Shown here: in pieces, positions 36,336 through 47,335 of the stretch
Layout: each line of letters starts with the position of its first letter
Position numbering within the stretch: the first letter of the stretch is position 1
Source: Poa pratensis
Lineage: Eukaryota; Streptophyta; Magnoliopsida; Poales; Poaceae
Assembly (NCBI GenBank): GCA_947311845.1
Contig: CAMZMU010000081.1
Location: 5,029,473 to 5,093,472, forward strand
Direction: 5' to 3'
Length of the DNA: 64,000 nt
Made by a program: the position numbers and the translations under genes
Notes under the pieces: generated by a model
What the model saw: the letters and a program-made list of their open reading frames with translations, nothing else
What the model was told of the DNA's origin: nothing
Database searches by the model: none

Positions 36336-39300
36336 TTAGACTTGTCTCCTTGGCTCATTGGACGAATTCGGCCTCCAGGTCATCCCAAACTGCAAATTAT
36401 CCCCAGGCCTATCACCAGGGAGAACATCTGGATTCCGGTTACTACCATTTCTCGAAAAGAGTTGGAATGATCCTCCCCACCAGCTCGTATGCCAATCCTG
36501 GGTTCAGAAAGCATGTTGAAATGCATCGGTCTTGGTCCACTAGCCCTCATGTTCCTTGTGTTGTTTGAAGAATTCATGCCTCGGGTGTTAGAAGAATTGT
36601 ACGTGGGTAGGAAGTCACTCGGAATGCTACTCAAGTCCATGAAACATTTCCTCGCCTTTGCATCTGCTACCAGTGCTGCCCAGTCCTCTGATTGCATGAG
36701 GGCATTTGCGTTACCAATAACCTGAAAAACAACAAAGACTATGTCTATTAGTATGATGGCATAAGTCTAGGAGCAAACAACAGTAGTAAATTGCTCTTGA
36801 TGCATATTTTAGGAAGGAGGACAGTAAACATACCCATAGAGCTCTCCTAGCTCGAGTAAGGGCAACATTCATACGGCGTATATCTGCAACAAAACCAACA
36901 CCATGGTTTGAGGCACGGACACATGACATAATAATCACATCACGCTCCTGCCTTGAAAAGCATCAACTGTGTTTATGTAAATATCTTTCCCTTCCTCGGT
37001 TTTCATAACCTCCGCAAATTCCCGCTGAAGACACTTCAACTGCAACTTATATGGAGTGATTATACCAACAGATGCTCTCCTGCCACCATTAGCTTTCAGG
37101 AACTTCTGAAGATGATCATACAAACGCAATGCAAACTGCGCTTCATGAACATTCTGGTATGAAGATGACCCACCCCTATGGGACTCACGGCCATGTGAGA
37201 TGTCATAGAAAACGTATGGTGCCATTAGTGCATCTCTATAATAACCTCATTGGGCAAGTTGACAACACTTTCACTATCTGTAAGGCGCCCTTGGTAGAAG
37301 TATCTTGATGGAAATTCACGGATCTGGGGATGCATCCTATATTGCACTGACAACAAAATTGTAGGGCAACCGGCTTGCTGAAACCTCTCAAAAAGACTCC
37401 TGCTGTAGAGTAAAGTTCCAGCTGCTTTGCTAATAACAGTGGCAGGAAGCTGTTGGGGATCACCAACCAAGACACATCTAGCTGCACCAAGTGAAAGTGC
37501 AGGGAGTACTCCTACTTCACTGGCCTGAGCAGCCTCATCAATAACAACCATATCAAAGCCATGACTAAGGTCAGAAAATAACTTGCGGCCACTGCTTGAC
37601 ACTGTAGTAAAAACAATTTCCGCTTCACTGGCAAAACTGGCTTCCAGACTAGCCCTAGCATCTTCTAGATTGAAGTTTCTGCCAACACGGAACCTGCTTT
37701 CTAATATCAGCAGGCGTGACATCTCGACCAGTACCTTATCCCTACTTTCCACTGAAGCAGCAAGTTTCTGAAGCAGAGCATCACGGTTACGATCCCTTTC
37801 AGCAAGCATATCTGGATCTACTCCAAATGAACCCTGGGATCTACCAGCCTCTGCAACCCTATTAAGTTCCCTCTGCAGAATAGCTATCTCCTGCGATAAC
37901 TGGTGCTCACGGCATTTTAGCTGATGTAGCCACCCAATTACCTCATCACGTCCCTTCATTAAAAGTTGTTCCGTCCGTCGCTCAACTGAAACAGCTTGTG
38001 CAGCACGGGACTGCGAATCAACTCCAACACGGGCGACGTCAGGGCGGTAGACCCTCATCTCACCATCTATGAAACCACGGTCAAGAACTCGAGCAAGCAG
38101 CTCATCTGTTGCAGCATTTGATGGGGCACAGACAAGCATCCGTGGTTTGGGGCAAAGTTTGGGGAGAGTGCGAAACAGGTTCTGATTCATGCTCTGCAAA
38201 ACCTCATCCATTGAGCCTGCAGCAACAGCCTCTGAACCGTTGCTAGAACTACCACCAAATTGCTCGTAACTTTCAGGAGCAAGTTTCTTTAGCAGAGCAG
38301 CATAGTAACGTTGATACTGAACAAGATGAATAACATTTAGCATTCCCCAAACAGTATGGGTTTTCCCTGTCCCTGGAGGACCTTGTACCAATGTGAAAGG
38401 CCACAGTTCTTGTTTCTTCACTGCCCCATTGCTTGTGCCAGCAGCTGTATGCATTGCAGCCCAATGAATTGCTGATAGCTGAGGCCCATTGAATGAATGA
38501 TGGAGATGACAAGAAAAGTTAGGAGTGAAACAGTCCGGCATAGCAGGTGGCTGCTCTTGATACTTAGGGAAGTACTCTGGGCTTGGCTGAAGAATTGCAT
38601 TTTGCATCTGATGGAAAGATTTTGATCAAAACCAACTGCAAAATAATAACAAGAAGCCAGATAGAACTTAACTAAGTATAGTATACATCACCTGCACATT
38701 AAGACGGCGGAATGCATGCAACGCGACATATTCCCTTTGAGTTGTTGCAAGAGAGCCAAGAGCAGTTAGATACCATGTGCTTTGAGGTTGGAGTTTCTCC
38801 AGAACATTAGTCCCACTGCTGCAAATACAAGACAAAAGAAGGAATAAGACTGAAAATACAGGATTCAGTTAACAAATGTACAAACAGTAGATAAAAGATC
38901 AAGAATAGTGTTCATAAAATGAAGCAAAATTAGCAAGGAAATATGAGTTGAACTTGAACCTATCAGCCTAGCAGCTAAGAAGCTAAGAAAATTGATTGCC
39001 CATGAACCTTATGGCAAAGCCTGTTGGGATGAGCAAGGTTTAGTTTGGGGTGTAGCTTAAATTCATCCAATAGGGCAACGGCTGCTATTGTTGTCAGCAT
39101 TAAGAACTAGGAAGCTACACTGAGTTGCCGAGCAGGTATGCATGTCCAAATGTTTGATTTAACTGTGAGTGGGAAAAACACTGCACTGTTTGTGACAAGT
39201 AAACCTTAAAAAAAAAAAAACTGGATCTGTGATCAATTGAACAAATCTATCTCATATGAAATCTCATAGGAAATCTCATTTATCAGTGATACGATGTGCA

Positions 39301-41587
39301 AGTATGAAGGGAGCAGAGTGGAAGTCTTAGTCAGCAAACTACATCAGAGATATTAACTTTCACACTAACATAATCTTAAAGAATAGCCATTCCCAATGAT
39401 AAATCTATGTGTAAGGAACTAGCAGCAAGGTTCCAATAAAACCAAGTTAAACAAAAACTAGTTTAAAAACGTTGAATGTGTGGTTTTATCACTGCAGGAC
39501 AAGCTAAATAACAATGATATAGCAAATTACCAGCTAGGATCAGATGAATTCCCAACATAAAAACGGATAACTGCTCCAATGGGATCACGTGTATCATAAG
39601 GCATATGGCGCCGGACTCTACCGACAAGCCGTCCACACTCTGACTCGGTATCTTCGTTTGAACCAACAGTCTTCCCATTAGAATTACTTGACTGGGCAGC
39701 TAAATAACAAAGAAATGGATACATGAGCGCAGTTCGCAAAACAGTTCACTGAGAGTAAAAAACTTGCACCGTTAATACATAAATAGGTAAACGGTAGAGC
39801 TACCTGAACCAGGCCGAGGGAATGACAAAATCGCGACTTCACCTTCTTTAAAAGTCCATTTGAATTCATGTGCTGGTAGAACAACAACATCATACCATCC
39901 TGTGCACATCAACCATAATTTGGTCAGGTAATCACAGTAAGAAATGAGAGCGATCATTTACTATAATTATTGCAAAATATGCCATCAGTACAAAAAAGCG
40001 CAGCATACCTCTTTCACGCCTTTCAACAGTTTTCACGCGCACCATTACATGTGCGTCTCTTGACACAGACTCAAGAGACTCCTCGTATGAACTGTACAGC
40101 TGAGCTCTGCATTCCTCAAAAAGCAAAGGCTCAAAAACTCTAATGTACTCCTCAGCTGATTCAAAGCTTCCAGGAACAGACTGAAGTTCCGACTCGTCTG
40201 TTTAGATGAGAAATATAAAATGTTCTTTGTCAAATAAAGGGCACATGTGTAAACGGGGACTTTTACATCAATGATGAAACTGTGAAGATGCAAGCATCAG
40301 GTACAAGGCATGCATTAAGAAAAGAAAAGGTGCCATGGTATCGAACATGCGAAGAAACACAAAGAACTTGACTTTGAGCAAAATAGAACAGCCTTGAATA
40401 TGGAACACAAAGCAGTGAGCGGTATAATATTTCAGACTAAGCAAGCACACGAAAAGTAATGCATATTCTCATGGCACTGCTTATAATTTTCCAGATTAAG
40501 CAATGGTGTTACCGTGTTACTTAAATCAAAGAAATCCAAAAGAAACAGGGAAAATTGTAGGAGAACTAACCTGGATTGTGCCAGAACTTATCACTTGTCA
40601 CTTCCTGTAGAAGTCGTTCAATAGATGTGTCATGATACGGCGCATTATTCGCGGACTGTTTCTTGGAAACAAGAGACCCCTTGTTGGCAGGTTTCTGATC
40701 TGCAGTGTTCTGTCCTGTTACAACTGCTCTCTGAGAAGAGACTGGTCGGCCCTTGAACTGCTTGGAATCCATAGTTTGCCTCAAAGAAGCTTGCCTTGGC
40801 ACAGATTGTTCATACCCATCTGAGAGGGTTTCTTCAGCATTCATTTTCTTTGACCAGCCCTGAGGTGCCAACTCAAAATCACCATTGGATTCAGTATTCT
40901 GGTCATCTGGAGCAGAACATTACTTCGATCTGACCACATCCTATCAGATTGCCTCTGATCCCTGATGACCGGCTGGTGTTGTGTTTCTGCAGCTCCTTCA
41001 CCAACACCACGAGACTGTCTTCTGGGTGTTGATATTGTCCCTATGCCAGCTTGCTTTGCATCCTCGTCATTAATTAACACAGTTTGCCTGGCTCGCTTTT
41101 TACCCAGCATTGCTACTTTGTGTTCATCCAACTTAGATCGCTTTGCAGGGTTATTCGCAAGCTTCAAAGCAAAATTGGCTTCTACTCCCCTAACATTCTT
41201 TGACTTGTTTCGCGAATCTAAAGCATCCGCAGGTTGATTTCCTTCACATTCAATAGTTTTCATGGTCTCTACTCCTGTGGGATCATGATGTGCTGGATCT
41301 CTAGGCGCATCAGACATTTCAGCATCCCTGGGGTCAGTAGCAGTCTCGCATTTACTCACATCACCAGATTTAACAAAAAAACAGGATCAATTTCTTGTGA
41401 TTCTATTTTCACTTGAGCAGCTGCAGTACCAACCAACTCTCCTTGCTGCTGACACTATTTCCTGCAGTGTCAGAAGCGCCAAGTGCATCAGAAACCCGGA
41501 CCACTCACCCTTTGAAATGCTTGTGAAACCTGATTGGAGGGATCAACCTGTTCTGAGTTCTGCCATGAACAAACAGAGTCCAGCAGT
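36336..41587 (-). CDS. MAA3: Sen1/MAGATAMA3-like superfamily 1 RNA/DNA helicase, seven visible exons, several frameshifts
   Basis: Exons, 5' to 3': 41587-40571, 40197-40009, 39899-39804, 39700-39531, 38818-38692, 38607-36834 and 36721-36336, with GT-AG borders read directly. Helicase motifs are complete: Walker [19 protein letters not shown] (II), [10 protein letters not shown] (III), QYRMHP (IV), VDAFQGQERDVI (V, after restoring one base) and [12 protein letters not shown] (VI). The relatives, yeast Sen1 and Arabidopsis MAGATAMA3, unwind RNA-DNA hybrids and affect termination or RNA processing in the nucleus; MAGATAMA3 is needed for female gametophyte development. The N-terminal half is a charged, disordered region with a basic KKRARQ stretch. 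Frame breaks occur near 36455-36458, 36950, 37243, 40915, 41375-41381, 41442 and 41494. Most are one base missing from a homopolymer, so sequencing error is more likely than true decay. The first exon(s) upstream of 41587 were not found. Confidence 0.85.
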
Positions 41588-43140
41588 CTGAGTCCTGAAC
41601 TTCAACATACACAAACACAAAGATGTGAGTAATCTTCGGTATAAATCAATATGAAGCATCTTTAAGGGTCCAACCCAACCCCAAATTCTTATAAATATGC
41701 TCACTAAAACATAAAGAGACACCTAAAAGCCGAATCTTTGTGACATCGTGCAGGGTTCTTGGCCATCATGAAGAGATAATCGAATCAGGTTTTGGCATTT
41801 TTTCACAAGTGATCACATCACAAGAATATGTGCATATATAAACAAACATGAATTGTTAAGTTTAGCTAGTGTAGATAAATATCTTTAATTGTGATGTTGA
41901 GTGGATTTTCCCTTATATGATCTACTACAAAACTTCGCAATAGCAATATACAATCAAAGAGCTAGACAGATTGATCACAGTAATTTGGTATGAAGACAAC
42001 AGCGGTCAATGGTGTTAGCTGCTTTGATTAGAGGAAGCTGAATGTACTCCTCATCAGCCGACTCTTGATTTAACACTCAGATCCACAATGGATATGGGGA
42101 TAGTATGTAACATACGGGTTAAGAGAATAAAACACATAACTAAAGGTTATGATATTCCATATATTATGTGTATACCTAATCTTAACCTTCTGACTATACG
42201 GCGAAGAACAATCGAACTTTTGGCATGTATTAAGAACCTTCAAGTATCTGGCAAGAGATCAATTCCGTTGCTATCTCAGTTGGATAGCAAATCGAGAACA
42301 ACTATTTAAGTTGACTACCAGGATGAACCGAAATAGGAATAACAGCTACCAACTTCACTAAATTTACAAATGAATGGCGATCTATCTCCAGAAAACACTA
42401 TCGTATCAAAACCATTTTGTACTGAAAACATCATTGCCCACTAGCATTTCCAGATAACATAGTATTAAACTGTTGTCATAGATCAAGGGGAAACAGAAGG
42501 CGTACATTCTCTGCCAGAACTATGCAATACTATCTGCTGTAGGAGTATTTTCAGCAGCTACTTTGACTTAGAAACGAAAAACATACAGAAGAAATTACTG
42601 CCAGCGAGAAATATGAAGTTAACTATCAGGAGCCCATAGCACCTAATACTGATAGCGTGTCACCCTCGGGGAAAAAAAACATTGCATAGTTCAATATGGG
42701 TTTCCGGCACTGTTGAGAAAATCGTTCGCATGTTTACTCCGGCACTGTTTAGAGGTAACCAAGCTCAATCTCGGAGGAGCCGATCTGAGCTCAGGGTGGA
42801 TAATAGCAACAAGCACGGGCAGGAGAAGGAGGCGAGGGAGCTGCATGCGTCACCTGTGCCAGGGGCGCCGCGAGTATGGTGAGCAAGGCGTATGCCTCGC
42901 CGTCGGCGCCGGACGCAGATGCGCCGCTGCGCTCGTCGTGCACTCACTTCCACGCCTCGAGCTCCCTCTCCACCTCCCCTTCGCCCGCGCCGCCGGCACC
43001 TTCCACCTCCCCGCCGCCGTCACCGATGCGCCGCCACGACCGCCGCGAAGATTTGGACTTGGAAGCTGGGTGCGTTGGGACACTTTCCTGAATCGAACCG
43101 GGGGCCCCAGACCAGCCCGTTGATCAGTCGGAACGGGTCT
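41588..43140 (-). other. Helicase 5' intron/upstream region with GC-rich promoter-like block
   Basis: 41588-42640 is AT-rich and probably intronic for the helicase. 42750-43100 is GC-rich with many CG dinucleotides, fitting a promoter or first exon of the minus-strand helicase. Frames there are biased but show no domain. I could not define a first exon. Confidence 0.4.
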
Positions 43141-44155
43141 AGACTGCATCTAACAGCATCTCCAACCGACCATCCCAAACCCGCCCTATACGTCTGTGCG
43201 GACAGCCCGAACAGACAATCTCTAAAAGAGGGCCGACCATCTCACACGTTGTCATCTCGTCAACTGCATACTTGTCAAGTATCGTAAGGAGAATGAAAAT
43301 GTTGGGTATCTAAAAACACTTAAATCTTTGTTGTAGTTCATATTATGTAGCAGTGTGTAGCACTTATCTGGTAGTGGTTTGTAATTCTGGATAACTGTAA
43401 CATACAAACATACCTGAAGTTTCGTTCTATGAAATGGACCTGGGGCGATGCCCTTTACCTCTAAAAAATGTTGGAAGAATATCGTTTTGGACTTTCATAT
43501 TTCTGAAACTGATTTTTAAAATAAAATATATTTTGAATTGTTCGTCCGAATTATGAACGGTTTTCATCATTTCGTTCCTCGCGTCGAGATAATCAAACGT
43601 CGATAGGTTTTGACGAACTTTCTTTTACTTCCAAAACTAGTATATTTGTACTTTAAGTTTCACTATACTTATACTTTGAGATTTCAGTGTACTTCGCACG
43701 GGTCAGGTCAATATAATTTTGTACTTCAGATTCTTACTCTATTTTTATGTCTCCCCTAGGCAAACTCCAATGCTCAGGTCCGAGAATATGCAATTTGGTA
43801 TTGTAGATATTAATTAAAAATATTAAACTTGGTCAAACTTTACATTGTTTATTTTTTTTAAAAAAAACTATACGTCTTTGTTTAAAAAACGGAGGAACTG
43901 CCCCTTGTTCAAGAAAAAAATACAAATGAAACTAGCAAACACAAGCTTTCAAGGTCTATATATTACTATTTGACAGCTTATTAACGGACATAAATTGACA
44001 CAGTACAAGTACAAGGAGCAACAAGTGGCATAATTAAACTGCATGCATATAGCACACATCTCAAAAGAAATAGAAAACTTCAGAGGTAAAGTGGCAGGGA
44101 AAGACTTCCATCGGCATCATCATTTTGAGCTCACACCTCCTTACGTATTCGACAC
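43141..44155. other. Intergenic region with transposon fragments
   Basis: At about 43152 TAACAGCATCTCCAACCG begins a fragment of the same terminal type as the elements at 55936 and 61494 (TAA target plus AGCATCTCCAACC), truncated after about 90 bp. Near 43800-43905 there is a piece of Thalos-type Stowaway (AACTTGGTCAAACTTTACA, ending AACGGAGGAACTG). No gene. Confidence 0.5.
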
Positions 44156-44590
44156 TCACTCGCCCAGGGCAAAGGCAGCCGCATCAAAAATCTCGGACAG
44201 ACCTGCAGCTCCTGTCTTGAAGGTGACCTTCCCGGGAGTCTCCTTCTCAACGTACACCTCCACCACGCTGAGCCAGAGGAACAACTCTTTGGTCTTGACG
44301 CCGACGATCTTCTTTAGCTTCCCCGGCTCGACGAAGGCCGTCACCTCGACGGCGTAGGACACGGTCTGCTTAACCTTCTTGAAGGTGTGCTCCTTCTTCT
44401 TCTTCTGCACAAGCCACATGAAGCCGGCATCCCGGTTGTACCCGAACTCCTCGATGTCCTCCAGCGGCAGCAGGCCCGTGGGGAGGCCCAGCTCCTCCAG
44501 CACCTCCACCGACTTCTTCTTGCAGATCTTGTCATCCCCCTTCACGATCTCCGCGCCAGCACGGTGGCTCTCGACAGCTTGGGACACAAT
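44156..44590 (-). pseudogene. DUF538 gene with start codon lost (ATG to ATT)
   Basis: The frame for SQAVESHRAGAEIVKG through AAAFALGE is complete and nearly identical to the intact gene at 54779-55213. At the start, where that gene has ATGGCGTCC, this one reads ATTGTGTCC (codon 44590-44588). The next upstream in-frame codons reach a stop (TAG) before any ATG, and the next internal Met is about residue 57. A TATA box is still present at 44721-44727. Either the gene is newly dead or it initiates at the near-cognate GTG or ATT. Protein features are as for the other DUF538 copies. Confidence 0.85.
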
Positions 44591-44720
44591 TAGAGGTAGA
44601 GTTGCCTAGGCAGGATTGGTCTCCTCCGAAACGAAGTTGAAGGAGCTGATATCTTCCTTGAAAAACAATGGAAAAGCTAAGCAGATATTGTTGTGATGGA
44701 GTGTGATATGCAGAGGGCTT

Positions 44721-44727
44721 TTTTATA
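44721..44727 (-). promoter_or_regulatory. TATA box of the start-less DUF538 copy
   Basis: The minus strand reads CTATAAAAAAG, about 130 bp before the former start codon. Confidence 0.65.
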
Positions 44728-44759
44728 GGTGAAAAATGATGTGAAGCGTCCATCACGGA

Positions 44760-45231
44760 TCACCTTGGCGTTGTCAACCTTGGGAGACAGAGTCCACATA
44801 TGTGGACTTATTTTCAGAGCTCGTCAGTGTAGATCCCAGAGACACGACCAAGTCCACATAAGCACACCTGCCTGAAAGTCTCTAAAGTCTGCGTTGCATT
44901 GCACCGTCCGTCAGCCGCACGACATGACAAGATCAGAAGAGCTAGCCAGCCAGAAATGACGCCGCTGTCTTGCTTTCCCCTCCGGCGAGCCGGCGTGCCC
45001 AGCCGGTCGGCGATGAGATGAAAGGCTCACAAATTTGGAGCACTCCTAATAAGTCCTAATTTAGGTCTAAGCTCTTAAATGCGCTGAAACTAACAAGAGA
45101 ATTCTTATTCTATAGTACTGTAAGATACTAAAAACCTAACTAAGGTTTTTTTTAGATGGCTAACTAAGGTTTCGAGACTGCGGTATCTGTCTACTCCAGC
45201 ATAAATGGCCGGGGTTTAGGTCCCACTCAAA
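44760..45231. other. Intergenic region
   Basis: Promoter flank of the DUF538 copy and AT-rich DNA. No gene or clear repeat seen. Confidence 0.5.
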
Positions 45232-45245
45232 CACTCGCGTGCTGT

Positions 45246-46941
45246 TTTTTTTCTTTCGAAACCGAGGCAAAAGCCTCACCTTTTATTAAGCAGAAGGTGC
45301 CCGGTTTATTATGGAAGAAACCGGGCGAAAACCATACAACAACACAACACCCACAACCTCGAGACACCACGACGCCGCACGACACGGCCACCCACAGCCC
45401 AAGCTGCACCAGGAAAGCCGCTCGCAGACCACAGACGTCACACCACCATCCGGGGCCGCCGCCCCGGCCTAAAAGACAGCCAAAGCTGCCGCCACCACAC
45501 CACAACACCGACACCACGGGGACAAGCCCGGCACAACTCAAAGAACCACCCTCTGGGGAGCTGCGACAGCTCCCCCAACAGCGCAAAGGCAGCGCAACTC
45601 CGACTCCGAAGAAGAACTAAGAAGGAGAACCAGGCAGGCTGGCGCCGTGGAAACTCGCCGAAAGGAACATCTGCTGCCAGTCATCGTACACCACCGGGAA
45701 CCCACCGCAGCAGCTTCGACTTCTCAGCAACAAGACACGCCGAGGCAACCCCAAGGACACGCCGGAGAAGAGCCGACTACCGCAGCCACAGCCACGTCTC
45801 CGACAACGCTCAAACATCATCATCGTCGCCGCAGAAGCCTCCACGCGAACACCTCGGCCTTCCACTGGACCCTACCACGAGTCCCTCCAGCCGGACACCA
45901 CTCCAAGAAACCTCAACCTCGCCTCCAAAAAAAGCCGCGAAACTCTCGGGGCCGCCGCCCCGACATCCACCACTCCAGCATGCCCTGCACACTCATCCGA
46001 CACCACCTTCCGGGGTCGCCACCCCGACATAACACCGCTCGTCCTCGAGCTGCGACGCCGCACGGCCCAGATGCCTGTAGCCCGAGCTACACAGGACCAC
46101 TGCCCGCAGACTACGGCCGCCACACCATGCCCGGGGCCGCCGCCCCGACATACCGTCCAACCATCCCCGCTGAGATGCGCCGACCGAGCCGACAACCCTG
46201 CCGCCCCTGCTGCTCAAGGTCACCACTCAAAGCTGTGCCAAGCCGCAACCCCGCCTCATGGAGCTACCACTGCACCGCTGCCCGAGGCTGCCGCCTCGCC
46301 GCACATCCGCCATCCCGGGGCCGCTGCCCCGACATCCTCAATCTCAGAAGCGATGGGAACCCCAAACAGCGACAAAAGACTCGCCCTCCAAAGCAACGCC
46401 TCCAAGAAGGATACGACATAACTGTCGCCGTCGCCCGCTCCGGATGGAGCTTGGGTTTTCACCCGGAGGGCCCAAGTCCGGGAAGAGCTCCACGACAGCG
46501 CCTTCAACAAGGTCAACGACGCCCGAAGGCGCCGCCGCTGCCGGCACCAACCAAAGTTGGGCAAAGCTTTCACCAGAGCTCTTCCCTTCCATCGAGCGCG
46601 CTGCAAGGATGCCACCGCCACTGTCCGCCACGCACCTCCACTGGACACCAAACACCGCACCATGACACCAGGGGCAGCGCGAGCCACCTTGCCCCGCTCC
46701 AGACGCTGCCGCCGCGCCTCCTCACACTCCAGCCCGAGCTCCTCCGAAACAGCCAAAGCCGGGCCGCCGTCCCGGCCACCTCCTCTGCCCCCTGCCTCCG
46801 GCCTCCTCCACAGCTCCCTGCCTCCGCATACCCGAGATCGGACCGGATCTGGGCTAGCAGCACATCCACCCCATCCACCGCTTCTCCTTCCAACGAAGCC
46901 GAGACCACAGGTCGCAGCTGCACCGTCGGACCGGCCAGCTG
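45246..46941 (-). mobile_element. Poly(A)-tailed retroposon (1.7 kb) with 14-bp target duplication
   Basis: The flanks CACTCGCGTGCTGT (45232-45245) and CACTCGCGTACTGT (46942-46955) match at 13 of 14 bases. On the minus strand the element ends CCTCGGTTTCGAAAG followed by an A-rich tail, the pattern of target-primed retrotransposition. The body is very GC-rich. A six-fold palindromic motif (CGGGGCCGCCGCCCCGACAT and variants) occurs near 45440, 45949, 46009, 46127, 46313 and 46762. No reverse transcriptase domain is visible, so it is a 5'-truncated LINE or a non-autonomous retroposon. The long plus-strand frame (45647-47011) is antisense and runs past the insertion border. Confidence 0.75.
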
Positions 46942-47055
46942 CACTCGCGTACTGTCAGTATATAGCATGTGTGCAAAGTTGCACACACTGTCAAACGAGA
47001 TCAAACACTGAAATATTTGTAAGTTATATTCCTTAAAGTAAAATAATTTAGTGAA

Positions 47056-47128
47056 TGGGATGTAGCTCAGATGGTAGAGCGCTCGCTTAGCATGCGAGAG
47101 GTACGGGGATCGATACCCCGCATCTCCA
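47056..47128 (+). tRNA. tRNA-Ala (AGC)
   Basis: A full cloverleaf: D arm TAGCTCAGATGGTAGAGC, anticodon stem-loop CTCGC-TTAGCAT-GCGAG with anticodon AGC, and T arm CGGGGATCGATACCCCG. The acceptor stem is TGGGATG/CATCTCC followed by A. The first acceptor pair is mismatched (T against C, where G is usual), which may weaken processing. A T-run follows at 47130, the RNA polymerase III terminator. Confidence 0.93.
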
Positions 47129-47185
47129 CTTTTTTTTTTCCATCAATATATTATTTCCGTTCATATATTGAAGGGTACGAAAAAA

Positions 47186-47270
47186 TGAAGCTCAGTTTGT
47201 GCCAAATCATCCTAGAAACAGGAAATTGAACCGGACCCAACCAGCTCTGGCACTTGTCCTCATCGCTTCC
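47186..47270 (-). ncRNA. Candidate box C/D snoRNA with a U6-type RNA polymerase III promoter
   Basis: A predicted 85-nt RNA beginning GGAAGCGATGAGG and ending CTGAGCTTCA. The ends pair (GAAGC/GCTTC). A C-like box (GCGATGA, one mismatch to RUGAUGA) follows the 5' stem and a D box (CTGA) precedes the 3' stem. Upstream are a degenerate USE and TTTATAT with the spacing seen at the U6 relic (55593-55634), and the predicted start lies 28 nt from the TATA element. A run of six T follows immediately (minus strand, 47185-47180). It converges on the tRNA-Ala gene 58 bp away. The rRNA or snRNA target is not known to me. The structure could also be chance. Confidence 0.4.
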
Positions 47271-47292
47271 TGCAATGAGTGACAAAGGTTGC

Positions 47293-47335
47293 TATATAAA
47301 CCGGTTGTTGTCTCACTAGTTAGGCGGTATGGTAC
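47293..47335 (-). promoter_or_regulatory. Degenerate USE plus TATA (snRNA-type promoter)
   Basis: The minus strand carries GTACCATACCG (8 of 11 bases of the USE consensus RTCCCACATCG) at 47335-47325 and CCGGTTTATATAG ending near 47293. There are 24 bp between the two elements, against 25 bp in the promoter at 55593-55634. The stretch CAACCGGTTTATA is shared exactly by both promoters. Confidence 0.5.

Noticed and set aside
36027..36470. Plus-strand open frame of 147 codons
   Set aside because: Antisense to the last helicase exon and its 3' flank; no independent features.
45647..47011. Plus-strand open frame of 454 codons, rich in Pro, Ser, Arg and His
   Set aside because: It lies antisense within the GC-rich retroposon, crosses its target duplication into unrelated DNA, has low-complexity composition and shows no domain.
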